Origin: a virus
Reading direction: 5' to 3' (one strand)
IMG/VR virus record: IMGVR_UViG_3300025732_000328
Span: 1 to 21,069 of that record
DNA: 21,069 nucleotides
Shown here: positions 11,893 to 20,440 of the stretch, one piece after another
Layout: every line of letters begins with the position of its first letter
How positions within the stretch are numbered: the stretch's first letter is position 1
Made by a program: the position numbers and the translations under genes
Notes under the pieces: model-generated
Databases searched by the model: none
What the model saw: the letters and a program-made list of their open reading frames with translations, nothing else
What the model was told of the DNA's origin: nothing

Positions 11893-12052
11893 AGGAAAAG
11901 CTTTGGCCCATGTCTTAATTGACTATGGGCCAGAGCATGATCTTTTGTGGGTCTGCTTTCAGGACAATGGCGAATGCTGGACATGGAATAATAAAGAAAT
12001 CCGTGCCCAGACTAATATCACTATGGGCCGACTTTCGCCTCCAAAGCCTTGA
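11846..12052 (+). CDS. Conserved small phage protein (68 aa)
   Basis: The protein starts MYLLQLNPALPIETPKGKAL and contains HVLIDYGPEHDLLWVCFQDN, GECWTW and a final ITMGRLSPP. I recall this type (P-L-E-T-P-K-G-x-A, I-D-Y-G-x-E, G-E-C-W-T, N-I-T-x-G-R) as a conserved but uncharacterised protein of tailed phages of alphaproteobacteria and others. The compact strand-rich pattern suggests a small SH3-like fold. It overlaps the gcrA end by 47 bases and the convergent fibre gene end by 32 bases. The start has AAGG upstream. Confidence 0.8.
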   Translation: MYLLQLNPALPIETPKGKALAHVLIDYGPEHDLLWVCFQDNGECWTWNNKEIRAQTNITMGRLSPPKP

Positions 12053-13526
12053 CGCGCGCATCAAGTTCTTTCACCGCGTTAATAAGAGTGAAAACAAGAG
12101 CCGAAGAATCAAGCTGGTAGACTTCTGTGGTCTGTCCAGTATTTGGGTCTTTGTATGGGCGCGTCGTAATAATTTCTGGAACAGCGCTATTTAAAACGTC
12201 CTGCGCAATAAGACCTGTGCGCGTTACGTTATCATTTGGCGTTCCATATGCGCCATTATATTTAAAATCTACTGGCGACAACGTGTTGATTGCATCAGTA
12301 GACTTTGTATATGGCGTCACATCTTTCTTTGTGCGCGCATCAGAATAAATAGTGAAGTTAGCTTGCAGCGCATAGGGAACCGCGCCAGAACCAATGACAA
12401 GAAGATTTTTATAAACACTAAAGTTTGTGTTATCCCCCGAAAACACACCAATGTTTCCAACAGCTGCTCCAATAGACGGCGGAGTAGCGCTGCTGTTATA
12501 AATAATATAGTTTGAACTACTCCCAAAAAATATTTGGCTAGAAGAAATAGTTGGCGCAGATAATGTCGGATTTGTTGCAAAAACTACTGCTCCAGTTCCG
12601 GTCGTGGATGTTGTACCTGTTCCGCCATTCGTAGTTCCAAGAACACTGGTCCCAACATCCGTTGCTGATGCAAGATTTATCGTTGCAACACTAGTGAAGG
12701 CAGCTGTCGTCCCCGGTGTTTTTAAAAATCCTGCTGTAGCAAATCCTGCTCCACCAACACCAGTTCCACCATTCGCAACACCAAGCGTGCCACCAAGAAC
12801 TGTTGACGTATTTGTTGAATTAAGTGTTGATGGAGTAAAAGTTAATCCAGTAGTGCCGGAAAAACTTATACTTGAAAGACCGCCACCGCCTCCAGATGCT
12901 GTTGAATCAATGGTAATTGTTCCATCACCATTGGTAATTGTAATATTCGTACCAGCAGTAAGCGTGGTTTTTGCTAGCGTGCCATCTGCTTTTCCAATTA
13001 AAAGTTGGCCACTAGAATACCCGCCTGCATATCCTGTTCCACCAATCGCCGCTGTAACAGGCGATGTCACGGCTAATGAATTGCCTGTCAGCGTAAGGCC
13101 GGTGCCTGCTGTAATTCTGGAATCATCAGCAAACTTAATGTCAGTCCCGTCTGAATAGACAAGCGCTTTTTTGCCTGTTGGAATTGCAACACCAACACTA
13201 CCAGCTGCTTCCGTAACAATATTTTGGGTTGCGTTTGATTGATTATCAACAATCCACATACCACCAACAGCTGTGGTTGCGCTTAAATATTTAAAAGGAA
13301 TAATTATATATCGTGAAGCACTTGGGTAGCCAGTTAAAACAATACGCTGGTTCTGCGCTTCATCAATTGTTAATGTGATGTCTGTCGCGCCAACAGTAAA
13401 AGACGCTGCGCTGCCAAGAGCCTTATCAATAATGTCCCAGTCCTGATTGACAGGAACATCCCATGTATTTGGGTATTCGCCGTTAGCTGGCTTATTAAGC
13501 TTCTTGTTGTCGGTATATGTAACCAC
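12021..13526 (-). CDS. Tail fibre or spike with C-terminal S74 chaperone domain
   Basis: This 501-aa protein is Gly/Thr/Ser-rich and strongly beta-repetitive (repeated NGGTG and GTTG-type turns at 250-320), as in phage receptor-binding fibres. Residues 395-501 are a peptidase S74 intramolecular chaperone: S395-D-A-R-T-K400 is the SDxRxK cleavage motif with its Ser/Lys dyad. GLIAQDVLN and a C-terminal coiled coil (KELDARVKALEAKVG) follow. Such domains trimerise the fibre and then cut themselves off. The start is GTG, 6 bases after AAGGAG. It is the last leftward virion gene here, and its end overlaps a convergent gene. Confidence 0.9.
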   Translation of the reverse strand: MVTYTDNKKLNKPANGEYPNTWDVPVNQDWDIIDKALGSAASFTVGATDITLTIDEAQNQRIVLTGYPSASRYIIIPFKYLSATTAVGGMWIVDNQSNATQNIVTEAAGSVGVAIPTGKKALVYSDGTDIKFADDSRITAGTGLTLTGNSLAVTSPVTAAIGGTGYAGGYSSGQLLIGKADGTLAKTTLTAGTNITITNGDGTITIDSTASGGGGGLSSISFSGTTGLTFTPSTLNSTNTSTVLGGTLGVANGGTGVGGAGFATAGFLKTPGTTAAFTSVATINLASATDVGTSVLGTTNGGTGTTSTTGTGAVVFATNPTLSAPTISSSQIFFGSSSNYIIYNSSATPPSIGAAVGNIGVFSGDNTNFSVYKNLLVIGSGAVPYALQANFTIYSDARTKKDVTPYTKSTDAINTLSPVDFKYNGAYGTPNDNVTRTGLIAQDVLNSAVPEIITTRPYKDPNTGQTTEVYQLDSSALVFTLINAVKELDARVKALEAKVGP

Positions 13527-13536
13527 GGGTTACTCC

Positions 13537-15396
13537 TTAGATGTTCTTTTTAGCCACAGCCAGCGCCTTAACGACCGTTTCGTCTGGCGCGTCTAATATC
13601 TCTTCAGTCGTCTTCTGGTGATACTTATGGGCCTTCTCTGCAGCTGCCACAAGGCGCTGCGCGATAGACCCAGTCACCTTACCACCAGTGGCGCGCTGTT
13701 CACGCTCTTCTGGTGGTATTTCATCCATCCCCGTCAATACACCTGCTTGATATCCAAGCCCTTTAGTAAATTGCGGCACACCGCCATATACGCGCTCCCC
13801 TAAAGAGCCTACTTGGCCAGTTCTATAAGCGATATTTCCACCAATCCGTGGCGAACCTAAAACAACGCCAGCAGCTAATTCAGGATGCATTGCAACACCT
13901 GCTAAACCACCGCTAGTCAAAACACTGCCTAACCACCCACGCCAACCTTGGGGATAAATAGCATTTAACTCTTGCCCAGCAAGCATGTACGGAATGTCAG
14001 GATCATATTTAGCCAATTCAGCAATTAATGTTTTTTTGTACGGGCTTTCAGGCGAAGATAGCAACTTTCTTAATTTTGCAGTTGATGTTCTCCCGCTAGC
14101 TAAATCAGCCCTAAAACTTTTAACCAAATCTTGTGCTTGCCGCCATTCTTCGGTCATTTTAGCGTAATTAGGATCTGCCTCTTTTAGCGTATCAAGAGCC
14201 GCTTTTCGCAAATTATCAACAATTCTAAATTCTTTACTTCCCGGCAAAAGATTATTTTCTTGCGTAAAATCCTGTAAAGATTTTTTTAACGTGTCAAAAC
14301 GCTCTAAATCATGGGATACATTTGGCTTATTTTTCCAATTATCTAAAAGAGCATTGATGCGCGCAAATGTTTGAATTTTGCTTGAAGATGGATCAAATGC
14401 TTCCCCTTTGGGAAAGGCAATGTTTTGGGATTCCTTAAGCGCTGTATCAATTTTATCATATTTAAGAGGTTGACCCTTGTTTAATTTTTCATAATTTTCA
14501 ATGTATTTTTGACTTGCTGTTTTAGCAGCTGAATTTGTCGCAGTATCGACGGCTTCAACAAGTTCCCCCCCAACAGATGGCCCATTAGACATATGCCGGA
14601 CAAATGCTTTATTTCCTGTCAACCCAGCTTGCGTTGCCGTATCAAATGAACTCATAGGCCTCCCACTTTGAAGCCATAAACCAAAATTAACAGGCTTTGA
14701 TACTATTTGGGCGGTTAAGGTTGGCGCTTTTAAAGCAAGACCAATTGGGTCAGTGGCGCGGCCTACTGCTTGTACCGCTTCACCAGTCTTCCCAAGAATT
14801 CCCGGCAATCTTGCCAAACCTGCGCCGCCCAGTGAAGCAACGCTAGACACATCAGCCGCAGCAAGAAAAGGATTTTCCGCAACAGTTCTTTGAATGCGTG
14901 GCCATGAACCATAACGTTCTTTTTGAAGTTCCCAAAATGCATCTGCAACTGCTTCATCCTCTGCTTTTTGTTCTGGTGATTGTTGCATTCCAACAGCACC
15001 AGCTACTTTTGAAACAACCCCTTTACCAAGACCTTTAATGCCCTCCCACGTTTCCGCAGGGTTCATAAACGGTTCAACAAAAGTTTTTCCGGCTTCATAA
15101 GCTTTCTTGGGCAGATCTTTTACAATCTCTGAACCCCATTCGCTAAGCGGCATTTCCTTTGGTTCTTGACGGCCAACAGTCAGTGTAGGAAGGGCCTGTT
15201 GTTGATCTGTTTCTGTTTCAGCTTGCTGTGGCGCGCCAGAAGGTTGTGGCGGTGGTGCGCCAAGTTTTGGCTGTTCACCACGTAACAAAGCATCCATTCG
15301 GGATGCAAATGGATTTTCAGAAAACTTTTGTTCTTGATTTGTGGTTTCCGAAGAATTACCACCAACCAATGTTTGCATTCGTTGTGAATAATCCAT
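13537..15396 (-). CDS. Large virion-associated (internal/ejection-type) protein, 619 aa
   Basis: I start at the ATG at 15396, which overlaps the upstream stop by one base; a GTG one codon earlier is also possible. The N-terminus is Gln/Pro-rich and disordered. A long Ala/Gly/Val-rich middle and helical stretches follow, then a hydrophobic glycine-rich part (residues about 480-530, GGLAGVAMHPELAAGVVLG). The end is RATGGKV (568-574) plus a charged helix. I see no enzyme motif. Size, position after the 1513-aa protein and membrane-like segments fit internal proteins ejected with DNA. That is inference from context, not homology. Confidence 0.8.
   Translation of the reverse strand: MDYSQRMQTLVGGNSSETTNQEQKFSENPFASRMDALLRGEQPKLGAPPPQPSGAPQQAETETDQQQALPTLTVGRQEPKEMPLSEWGSEIVKDLPKKAYEAGKTFVEPFMNPAETWEGIKGLGKGVVSKVAGAVGMQQSPEQKAEDEAVADAFWELQKERYGSWPRIQRTVAENPFLAAADVSSVASLGGAGLARLPGILGKTGEAVQAVGRATDPIGLALKAPTLTAQIVSKPVNFGLWLQSGRPMSSFDTATQAGLTGNKAFVRHMSNGPSVGGELVEAVDTATNSAAKTASQKYIENYEKLNKGQPLKYDKIDTALKESQNIAFPKGEAFDPSSSKIQTFARINALLDNWKNKPNVSHDLERFDTLKKSLQDFTQENNLLPGSKEFRIVDNLRKAALDTLKEADPNYAKMTEEWRQAQDLVKSFRADLASGRTSTAKLRKLLSSPESPYKKTLIAELAKYDPDIPYMLAGQELNAIYPQGWRGWLGSVLTSGGLAGVAMHPELAAGVVLGSPRIGGNIAYRTGQVGSLGERVYGGVPQFTKGLGYQAGVLTGMDEIPPEEREQRATGGKVTGSIAQRLVAAAEKAHKYHQKTTEEILDAPDETVVKALAVAKKNI
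15229..15238. repeat. TGGCGCGCCA palindrome (copy 3)
   Basis: An exact copy inside the 619-aa virion protein gene, within its Pro/Gln-rich N-terminal coding region. Confidence 0.85.
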
Positions 15397-18300
15397 CACT
15401 GCCCCACAAAAAAGTCAGACATACCCGTATGGTATTTTAGTTTACGGCTTTGCGCATACTGTTTGAAGAACTTTTCCATCTCTTCTGGAGGTACCTGATT
15501 TGACAAAAATCCTTTTGCCAAAACTGGATCTTCAAGCATTAATTTTTTAACCAACGAAACAGAATCTAAATATTTCTGTTTATTTAAGCGTTCAAACTCT
15601 GCATAGACGTTAGCAGGATTGCTGTTTGAATCGCGATCATATTTTTGTGCAAACTGCTGCCTATGCTGATCCTTTTTGTTAAACACAAGAAGTTCAGATG
15701 TCAGTTGTGCTTGGGTATCTTTTGTAAGTTCTGGTTCTGGCATAACAGAAGCCATTCTTTGCATTGCACCAAGGGTATCTTGACCATAACCCTGCGCCGC
15801 TGCAGCTGCCAAAAATTCCGCATATTTTTGCGCTTTTTGCTTAATGTCAGCTGGCTTTGTAAAATCAATTGGAAGGCCAAAGCGCGCTGGCCATGTTCCA
15901 AGTACGGCAGATGCGGATGCAATTTTTCCAAAACCCGGACCGGTTGAAGATATCCCAGTCTGGGAAAGCGAATCCATGATGTTTTGCGCCATTTCATTAA
16001 TTACTGGTGCAATTCCGTAGGATTGTTGCGCACCATTATTAATTTTTTTCCGGTTTTCTCTTCCTTGCTCTGCAAACGATTGGCCGCCGGGAGACTGCGT
16101 TTGTTTAAAGTCTTCTCTGGCGCGTTGCACAGAACTATCATCGTATGTGACAAACGGTGATATCGGTATATTTGCACTTTTTGCAGGCTTTATTTGTCCC
16201 GGCTGGCCTTGTGCTGATTGACCACCAACAACTGTTGTTGTTCCAGCCCCTGCAGAACCAGCTTCAGTACCCGCCTGCCCAGCGGTAGCTGCACCTGCGC
16301 CTGTATCAGCTGTTCCAGTATATGCAGCTGGTTTTGCAGATGCCTGCCCCGTTTTACGGGCATAAATTTTACGCGCCAATTCAGCCCCAGATTCACCCCC
16401 AACAAGAGGCTCTTGCGTCTCCATCCAATCGGCCAAATCTTTAGTGCCACCCTTAGCAAGATAAACAATAAAATATCCGGGTGTAATTTCTTGAATAGAC
16501 ATATTGCGCGATTGGGCTAGACCCAATTGTTCACGCGATTGCGATTCAGCAATTTCTTGTTGTCCTTTTTCAGCCATCATGTCGGCTGCGGCAGCTGCCC
16601 CCAATCCTTCAAGAATTGCTGGAACAGCAAAACGGCTCTTGGACTGTGCCATGCCAGCAAGGCCAGCAAACAATGGGCGAACAAATTGGCGATCAGTAAG
16701 ATAGTCTGACCATCCCTTAAATGGCGCGCCAGTGCGGTAATTAGTCGGAAGAAGGCCAGCAAGCGTTCCTTTTTCTTCTTCTCCATTGACTGTATTTACG
16801 CGCTTTCCGCTTTCATCAATATATGATTCAGCTGGAGCTACAGAGCGGCGAACATTTGCTGGCGCTCCTTCAAATGGGCGTGCTTCAATTCCTCTATGCG
16901 ATGCCTTAACTTCGTCAAGAGAATGGAACCGTGTTCCACCTAGATCTAGACCGCCTACACGACCCCATTCAGGTGCCTGACGCTTAAGAGCGTACTGTGA
17001 TATTGGACCCCAAAAATTCTGAACATTTTCAAAACGTGGGTCCATATTGCCGGATTGAATATCTTCAAACGCAGCTTTTGCTTGCTGATAACGCGGATCA
17101 TCAGGTTTAATCCGCATCGGGTTGTTGTTTTCTGTTTGCCAAGGTTCAAATTGATTTGGCGCTAAAACAACATTTTTATAACTGTCACCATACTTTCCAG
17201 ATTGCAAACGGTTATGGATCACATGCGCAATCCCGCGCGTTTCATCTGGATCACCAGTTGTTTCAGCTGCAGCTGTTCTGATTGCGTAATCGATGTCTTG
17301 CATATCGGGATCAACGCGACCGCGCGTTTGATATGCTGGGCGGATACCACCGCCATATTCCCGTGTGGCGCGTTCATAATCTAAATGAAGGAAACCATCA
17401 TCATCACGATAAACAGACGATGGATCACCATATTTAGATACGTTCTGTGCAGATAGTCCAATTTGGGTTGGCCCATTACCAATACGATATTTATAGACTG
17501 GTTGGCCGTTGTCTAATTCACCAACCCGTTTCATGCCCGTTTTAAAACGTTCATCGGATGGAAGAAGAGATGCAAGAGCAGTAAGACCTTTTATTGCGGT
17601 ACCTGCCATTCCTATGGCGTTTGCCAAACCTGACCCAGATCCAGAACCGCTTTTCCCTCCACCAGCTTCATCAAGAGTATCAAACTTGTGTCCGCTTTCT
17701 GCTTCATTAACAGCTTCTGGACCATATTTATCTTCTGTTTGATAAGGAAGAATACCTTCATTCAAGGCAGATACGCCGCCTCTTGCCATAAATTGTGGTG
17801 CAACGCCGCCGCCATAAGCGCGGTTTTGATACCAATCAATAAATTTATCGTAAAAAGACTTTTCATCTGGAGAAACAGAAGATGCTTTTGTTTGTTCTAG
17901 TTTTTGTTGTTGTGGTGGCTCTGACGAAGTTGAAGTATTTTGGCCCGATTTAGAACCCTGCTTGTCGTCGTTACTTCCTGTAAGACCTTTGTATATGCGC
18001 GCTGGCATACCCTTAGATGTTGCAAGACCCTTTTCACCAAACAGCTTATCAAGCCCACCTTCTACAGTTTTGTATGCAGAAGCTGCTTGCGATAGTCCAC
18101 TTTCTTGTTGGCGTGGGGGAGAGCTTGGCGCTCTTAACTGCATAATTGGTGGAGTTTGCTGCGGAACAATACCTGCTTGCCCCGGCAAATTTTTTGCAGA
18201 TTTTGCATATGAAGCTACGTTCCCATGCGGTGTGTCAGCTAAACCAATAAAATTAAGGTATTGTTTAAAAATATCATCGCTGACGCTTGCGCTACCAGAA

Positions 18301-19937
18301 GGTACTGAACTTCCTAAAGCAAAACCTTCACGGGCACGGTGCGGGAGAACACCCCCACCTTCACTGGCGCGGTTTACAATCTTGTCGTAATCAACCGAAT
18401 CAATTCCGCCAACACGATGGACAGCATCAGGATGCTTTTCCCGCGCTTCATCGGCCATAACACCAATACGCTGCTGGTCATCACCGCCCTTGTACTTAAA
18501 GCTATAGATCGGAAGACCATCGTGGGTTTCACCAATTTCTTTAATATCTTTCTTAAGGCGGCGGTCAGACATCCAGTTATTCGGTGACGTTGTCGTTGTA
18601 GTTGAACCAGACAACGCGCCAGTACCCATAGCAATGTTTGCCAAGAACTGCGCGATCTGGAACGGATAACCACGCTCTTGCAAAAATTCGTTGTATTTAG
18701 CGGTGTCTTGCGCTTGCTGCGTTTGTTGCTGCAGTGTTCCAGCACCAATCTGTGCCTGCGCGCCCTGCAATGCTGCGGCCTGCGCTCCTGTTCCAAGGCC
18801 AGCAAGGCCGGAAGCATATTGCGACCCCATGCCAAAAAGACCCTGCGCGGCCTGCTGCATTAAATTGGCCTGTTGCGCAGACATGCCAAATTGATTTTGG
18901 GCAATTCCAGCTTGTGCTTGTGCAGCCCCCAGACCCTGACTATAAAGTTGTTGGCCAAGAGCAGATAGAGCCTGACCTTGCGACAAATTTTGGCCGAATA
19001 AAGCTTGACCTAAATTTCCGTATTGCTGTGATGCGGCAAGGTTTTGCCCAAAACGTTGTTGCGCAAGATTGGCTGCGGCCTGTTGGCCAAATTGCTGGGC
19101 CTGACGATTAGCCTGCTCTGCAGCAAGGTTAACGCCCTGCTGCTGCTGGAACATGCCAGCGGCCTGACCATATCCCTGCTGCAACAAATTGCCTAAAGTT
19201 GCTTGGTTGGCCAGCGTCTGTTGGCGCGCAAGGTTTGCCTGTGAAATTCCGGCACGATCACCACCAAACGCGCCAGCGCCAATAGCCTGCGAATTAAGAG
19301 CCGAACGCTGCGCTGCCGATTCTTGCTGCTGAAGGGCCTGCTGCGCCTCCACTACATTCTTCATGTAGGGAGACATGTACTTGTTAATCTGGGCCTGACT
19401 AAACTCTTGCGGGTTAATTGCTTGCGTAGAACCTTCAAGAAACTTTTGCGATTGCGCAAGTAAAGGATCTGCAGCCGCAAGGCCGCTACCAACATATGCC
19501 CCTGCTTGGTTCATATATGGCTGGGCAGAGGTCCCGGCTTGATTGATAAATCGTGTTGCGTCCGTCCCATACTGCGAACCAATGTTAACAGCATTAGAAA
19601 TGCCGCCAAGAGCAGTTCCATAAAGTTGGTTTGCTTGGCTTGCACCACCCGCAACTGTGTTAATAGACTGCCCATAGTATGGATTTGCCTGCCCATAAGC
19701 ATTTGTTAGAGCGCCAGATGCCTGATTGAAATATGGTTGAGCCATATTGGCAGCTTGATTAATGCCGCTAATGCCTGCCATCTGTTGTTGGTTGATGGGG
19801 GCTACAAATTGGCCCGTGTATCGCTGGAATGGCTGTTTGGCGACATCTTCTGCCCGCGCGTTGACCGCATTATATCGCGCCAGAACCTCTGGTGGGATCG
19901 TGGTCGATTGGGTGGTTGTAGATGATCCGCCGCACAT
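15396..19937 (-). CDS. Giant virion protein with two S74-like modules and a SleB-type hydrolase (1513 aa)
   Basis: Residues 1-440 are an Ala/Gln/Gly-rich helical region (MCGGSSTTT, then repeated QQ and AQ helices). A first S74-like unit starts at S457 (SDRRLKKDI, then GLPIYSFKY, IGVMADEA, VDYDKI). A second starts at S794 (SDERFKTG, then GQPVYKYRI, QIGLSAQNV, LDYERA). Residues 885-1008 match the SleB/Hydrolase_2 cell-wall hydrolase fold: likely catalytic E892 in AAAETTG, IAHVIHNRL, NQFEPWQ, GTRFHSL. The remaining 500 residues are helical with a Gly/Thr/Ala linker. I infer an ejected protein that locally opens peptidoglycan during entry. S74 units are normally C-terminal, so internal copies are odd. 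The ribosome site lies inside the GNAT gene end. Confidence 0.88.
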   Translation of the reverse strand: MCGGSSTTTQSTTIPPEVLARYNAVNARAEDVAKQPFQRYTGQFVAPINQQQMAGISGINQAANMAQPYFNQASGALTNAYGQANPYYGQSINTVAGGASQANQLYGTALGGISNAVNIGSQYGTDATRFINQAGTSAQPYMNQAGAYVGSGLAAADPLLAQSQKFLEGSTQAINPQEFSQAQINKYMSPYMKNVVEAQQALQQQESAAQRSALNSQAIGAGAFGGDRAGISQANLARQQTLANQATLGNLLQQGYGQAAGMFQQQQGVNLAAEQANRQAQQFGQQAAANLAQQRFGQNLAASQQYGNLGQALFGQNLSQGQALSALGQQLYSQGLGAAQAQAGIAQNQFGMSAQQANLMQQAAQGLFGMGSQYASGLAGLGTGAQAAALQGAQAQIGAGTLQQQTQQAQDTAKYNEFLQERGYPFQIAQFLANIAMGTGALSGSTTTTTSPNNWMSDRRLKKDIKEIGETHDGLPIYSFKYKGGDDQQRIGVMADEAREKHPDAVHRVGGIDSVDYDKIVNRASEGGGVLPHRAREGFALGSSVPSGSASVSDDIFKQYLNFIGLADTPHGNVASYAKSAKNLPGQAGIVPQQTPPIMQLRAPSSPPRQQESGLSQAASAYKTVEGGLDKLFGEKGLATSKGMPARIYKGLTGSNDDKQGSKSGQNTSTSSEPPQQQKLEQTKASSVSPDEKSFYDKFIDWYQNRAYGGGVAPQFMARGGVSALNEGILPYQTEDKYGPEAVNEAESGHKFDTLDEAGGGKSGSGSGSGLANAIGMAGTAIKGLTALASLLPSDERFKTGMKRVGELDNGQPVYKYRIGNGPTQIGLSAQNVSKYGDPSSVYRDDDGFLHLDYERATREYGGGIRPAYQTRGRVDPDMQDIDYAIRTAAAETTGDPDETRGIAHVIHNRLQSGKYGDSYKNVVLAPNQFEPWQTENNNPMRIKPDDPRYQQAKAAFEDIQSGNMDPRFENVQNFWGPISQYALKRQAPEWGRVGGLDLGGTRFHSLDEVKASHRGIEARPFEGAPANVRRSVAPAESYIDESGKRVNTVNGEEEKGTLAGLLPTNYRTGAPFKGWSDYLTDRQFVRPLFAGLAGMAQSKSRFAVPAILEGLGAAAAADMMAEKGQQEIAESQSREQLGLAQSRNMSIQEITPGYFIVYLAKGGTKDLADWMETQEPLVGGESGAELARKIYARKTGQASAKPAAYTGTADTGAGAATAGQAGTEAGSAGAGTTTVVGGQSAQGQPGQIKPAKSANIPISPFVTYDDSSVQRAREDFKQTQSPGGQSFAEQGRENRKKINNGAQQSYGIAPVINEMAQNIMDSLSQTGISSTGPGFGKIASASAVLGTWPARFGLPIDFTKPADIKQKAQKYAEFLAAAAAQGYGQDTLGAMQRMASVMPEPELTKDTQAQLTSELLVFNKKDQHRQQFAQKYDRDSNSNPANVYAEFERLNKQKYLDSVSLVKKLMLEDPVLAKGFLSNQVPPEEMEKFFKQYAQSRKLKYHTGMSDFFVGQ
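16722..16731. repeat. TGGCGCGCCA palindrome (copy 4)
   Basis: An exact copy inside the 1513-aa virion protein gene. A near copy with one changed base (GGGCGCGCCA) lies at 2111-2120 in the helicase gene. Confidence 0.85.
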
Positions 19938-19943
19938 TAATTT

Positions 19944-20426
19944 TTATCCTTCCTGCACTTGTGGATGCAGATTGTAGAGAAATACCGCCCCCTGCGGCTT
20001 GCCAAACTGCCTTTCGTAAAGGCGAACCTTAGCTTCGGTTCTAATGCTTGACATGACACCAATCAGCAAAGGCACACCCAGCGATTCAGCAACGCTTTTG
20101 GAGAATTCAACAAGCTTGCGCGCACGACCGCCTTTAGCGTTCCTGAACTCTGGCTTGATAAAAACGCAGCGTTCTTCAAGTACATCTTGATTTGAATACC
20201 ACATTTTACCCATTCTTAAAAGGACACCGCCCTCTACAGGACCGCCGGGCTTTTGAATAATACCAACAATACCAGCCTGTTGATTTAAGGCTGGCCAAAC
20301 GTCTTCAAGAACTTTTCGTGGGTCTGGATGTACAAGGCCAATTTCGGCAATCGCTGACTGCGCTGCGTCCATCACTTCATCCAGATCATCCGGCGTTCCA
20401 ATCCGAATTTGCAGATCTTCTGTCAT
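19944..20426 (-). CDS. GNAT-like N-acetyltransferase
   Basis: This 160-aa protein looks like a Gcn5-related acetyltransferase. It starts IRIGTPDDLDEVMD, typical of the GNAT N-terminus, and has a strand CVFIKPEFRN leading into a motif A-like AKGGRARKLVEFSKSVAESLG, which would hold acetyl-CoA pyrophosphate. A late strand with RLYERQFGKPQGAVFLYNL follows. The usual R/Q-x-x-G-x-G/A is present only in a loose form. Similar proteins sit in virion gene blocks of many tailed phages, and their substrate is unknown. AAGGGGG precedes the ATG. It lies 14 bases after the preceding Gly-rich gene and 6 bases before the 1513-aa gene. Confidence 0.8.
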   Translation of the reverse strand: MTEDLQIRIGTPDDLDEVMDAAQSAIAEIGLVHPDPRKVLEDVWPALNQQAGIVGIIQKPGGPVEGGVLLRMGKMWYSNQDVLEERCVFIKPEFRNAKGGRARKLVEFSKSVAESLGVPLLIGVMSSIRTEAKVRLYERQFGKPQGAVFLYNLHPQVQEG

Positions 20427-20440
20427 GTAGTCCCCCTTTG

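Noticed and set aside
12604-13158. 184-aa rightward ORF rich in Pro and Val
   Set aside because: It is the antisense shadow of the Gly/Thr-rich fibre gene; complementing Gly codons yields Pro, and no start site supports it.
163-19282. Frequent CAGCTG hexamers as a second signal
   Set aside because: A rough count of about 27 is only about five-fold over expectation and matches common Ala/Gln/Leu codon combinations.
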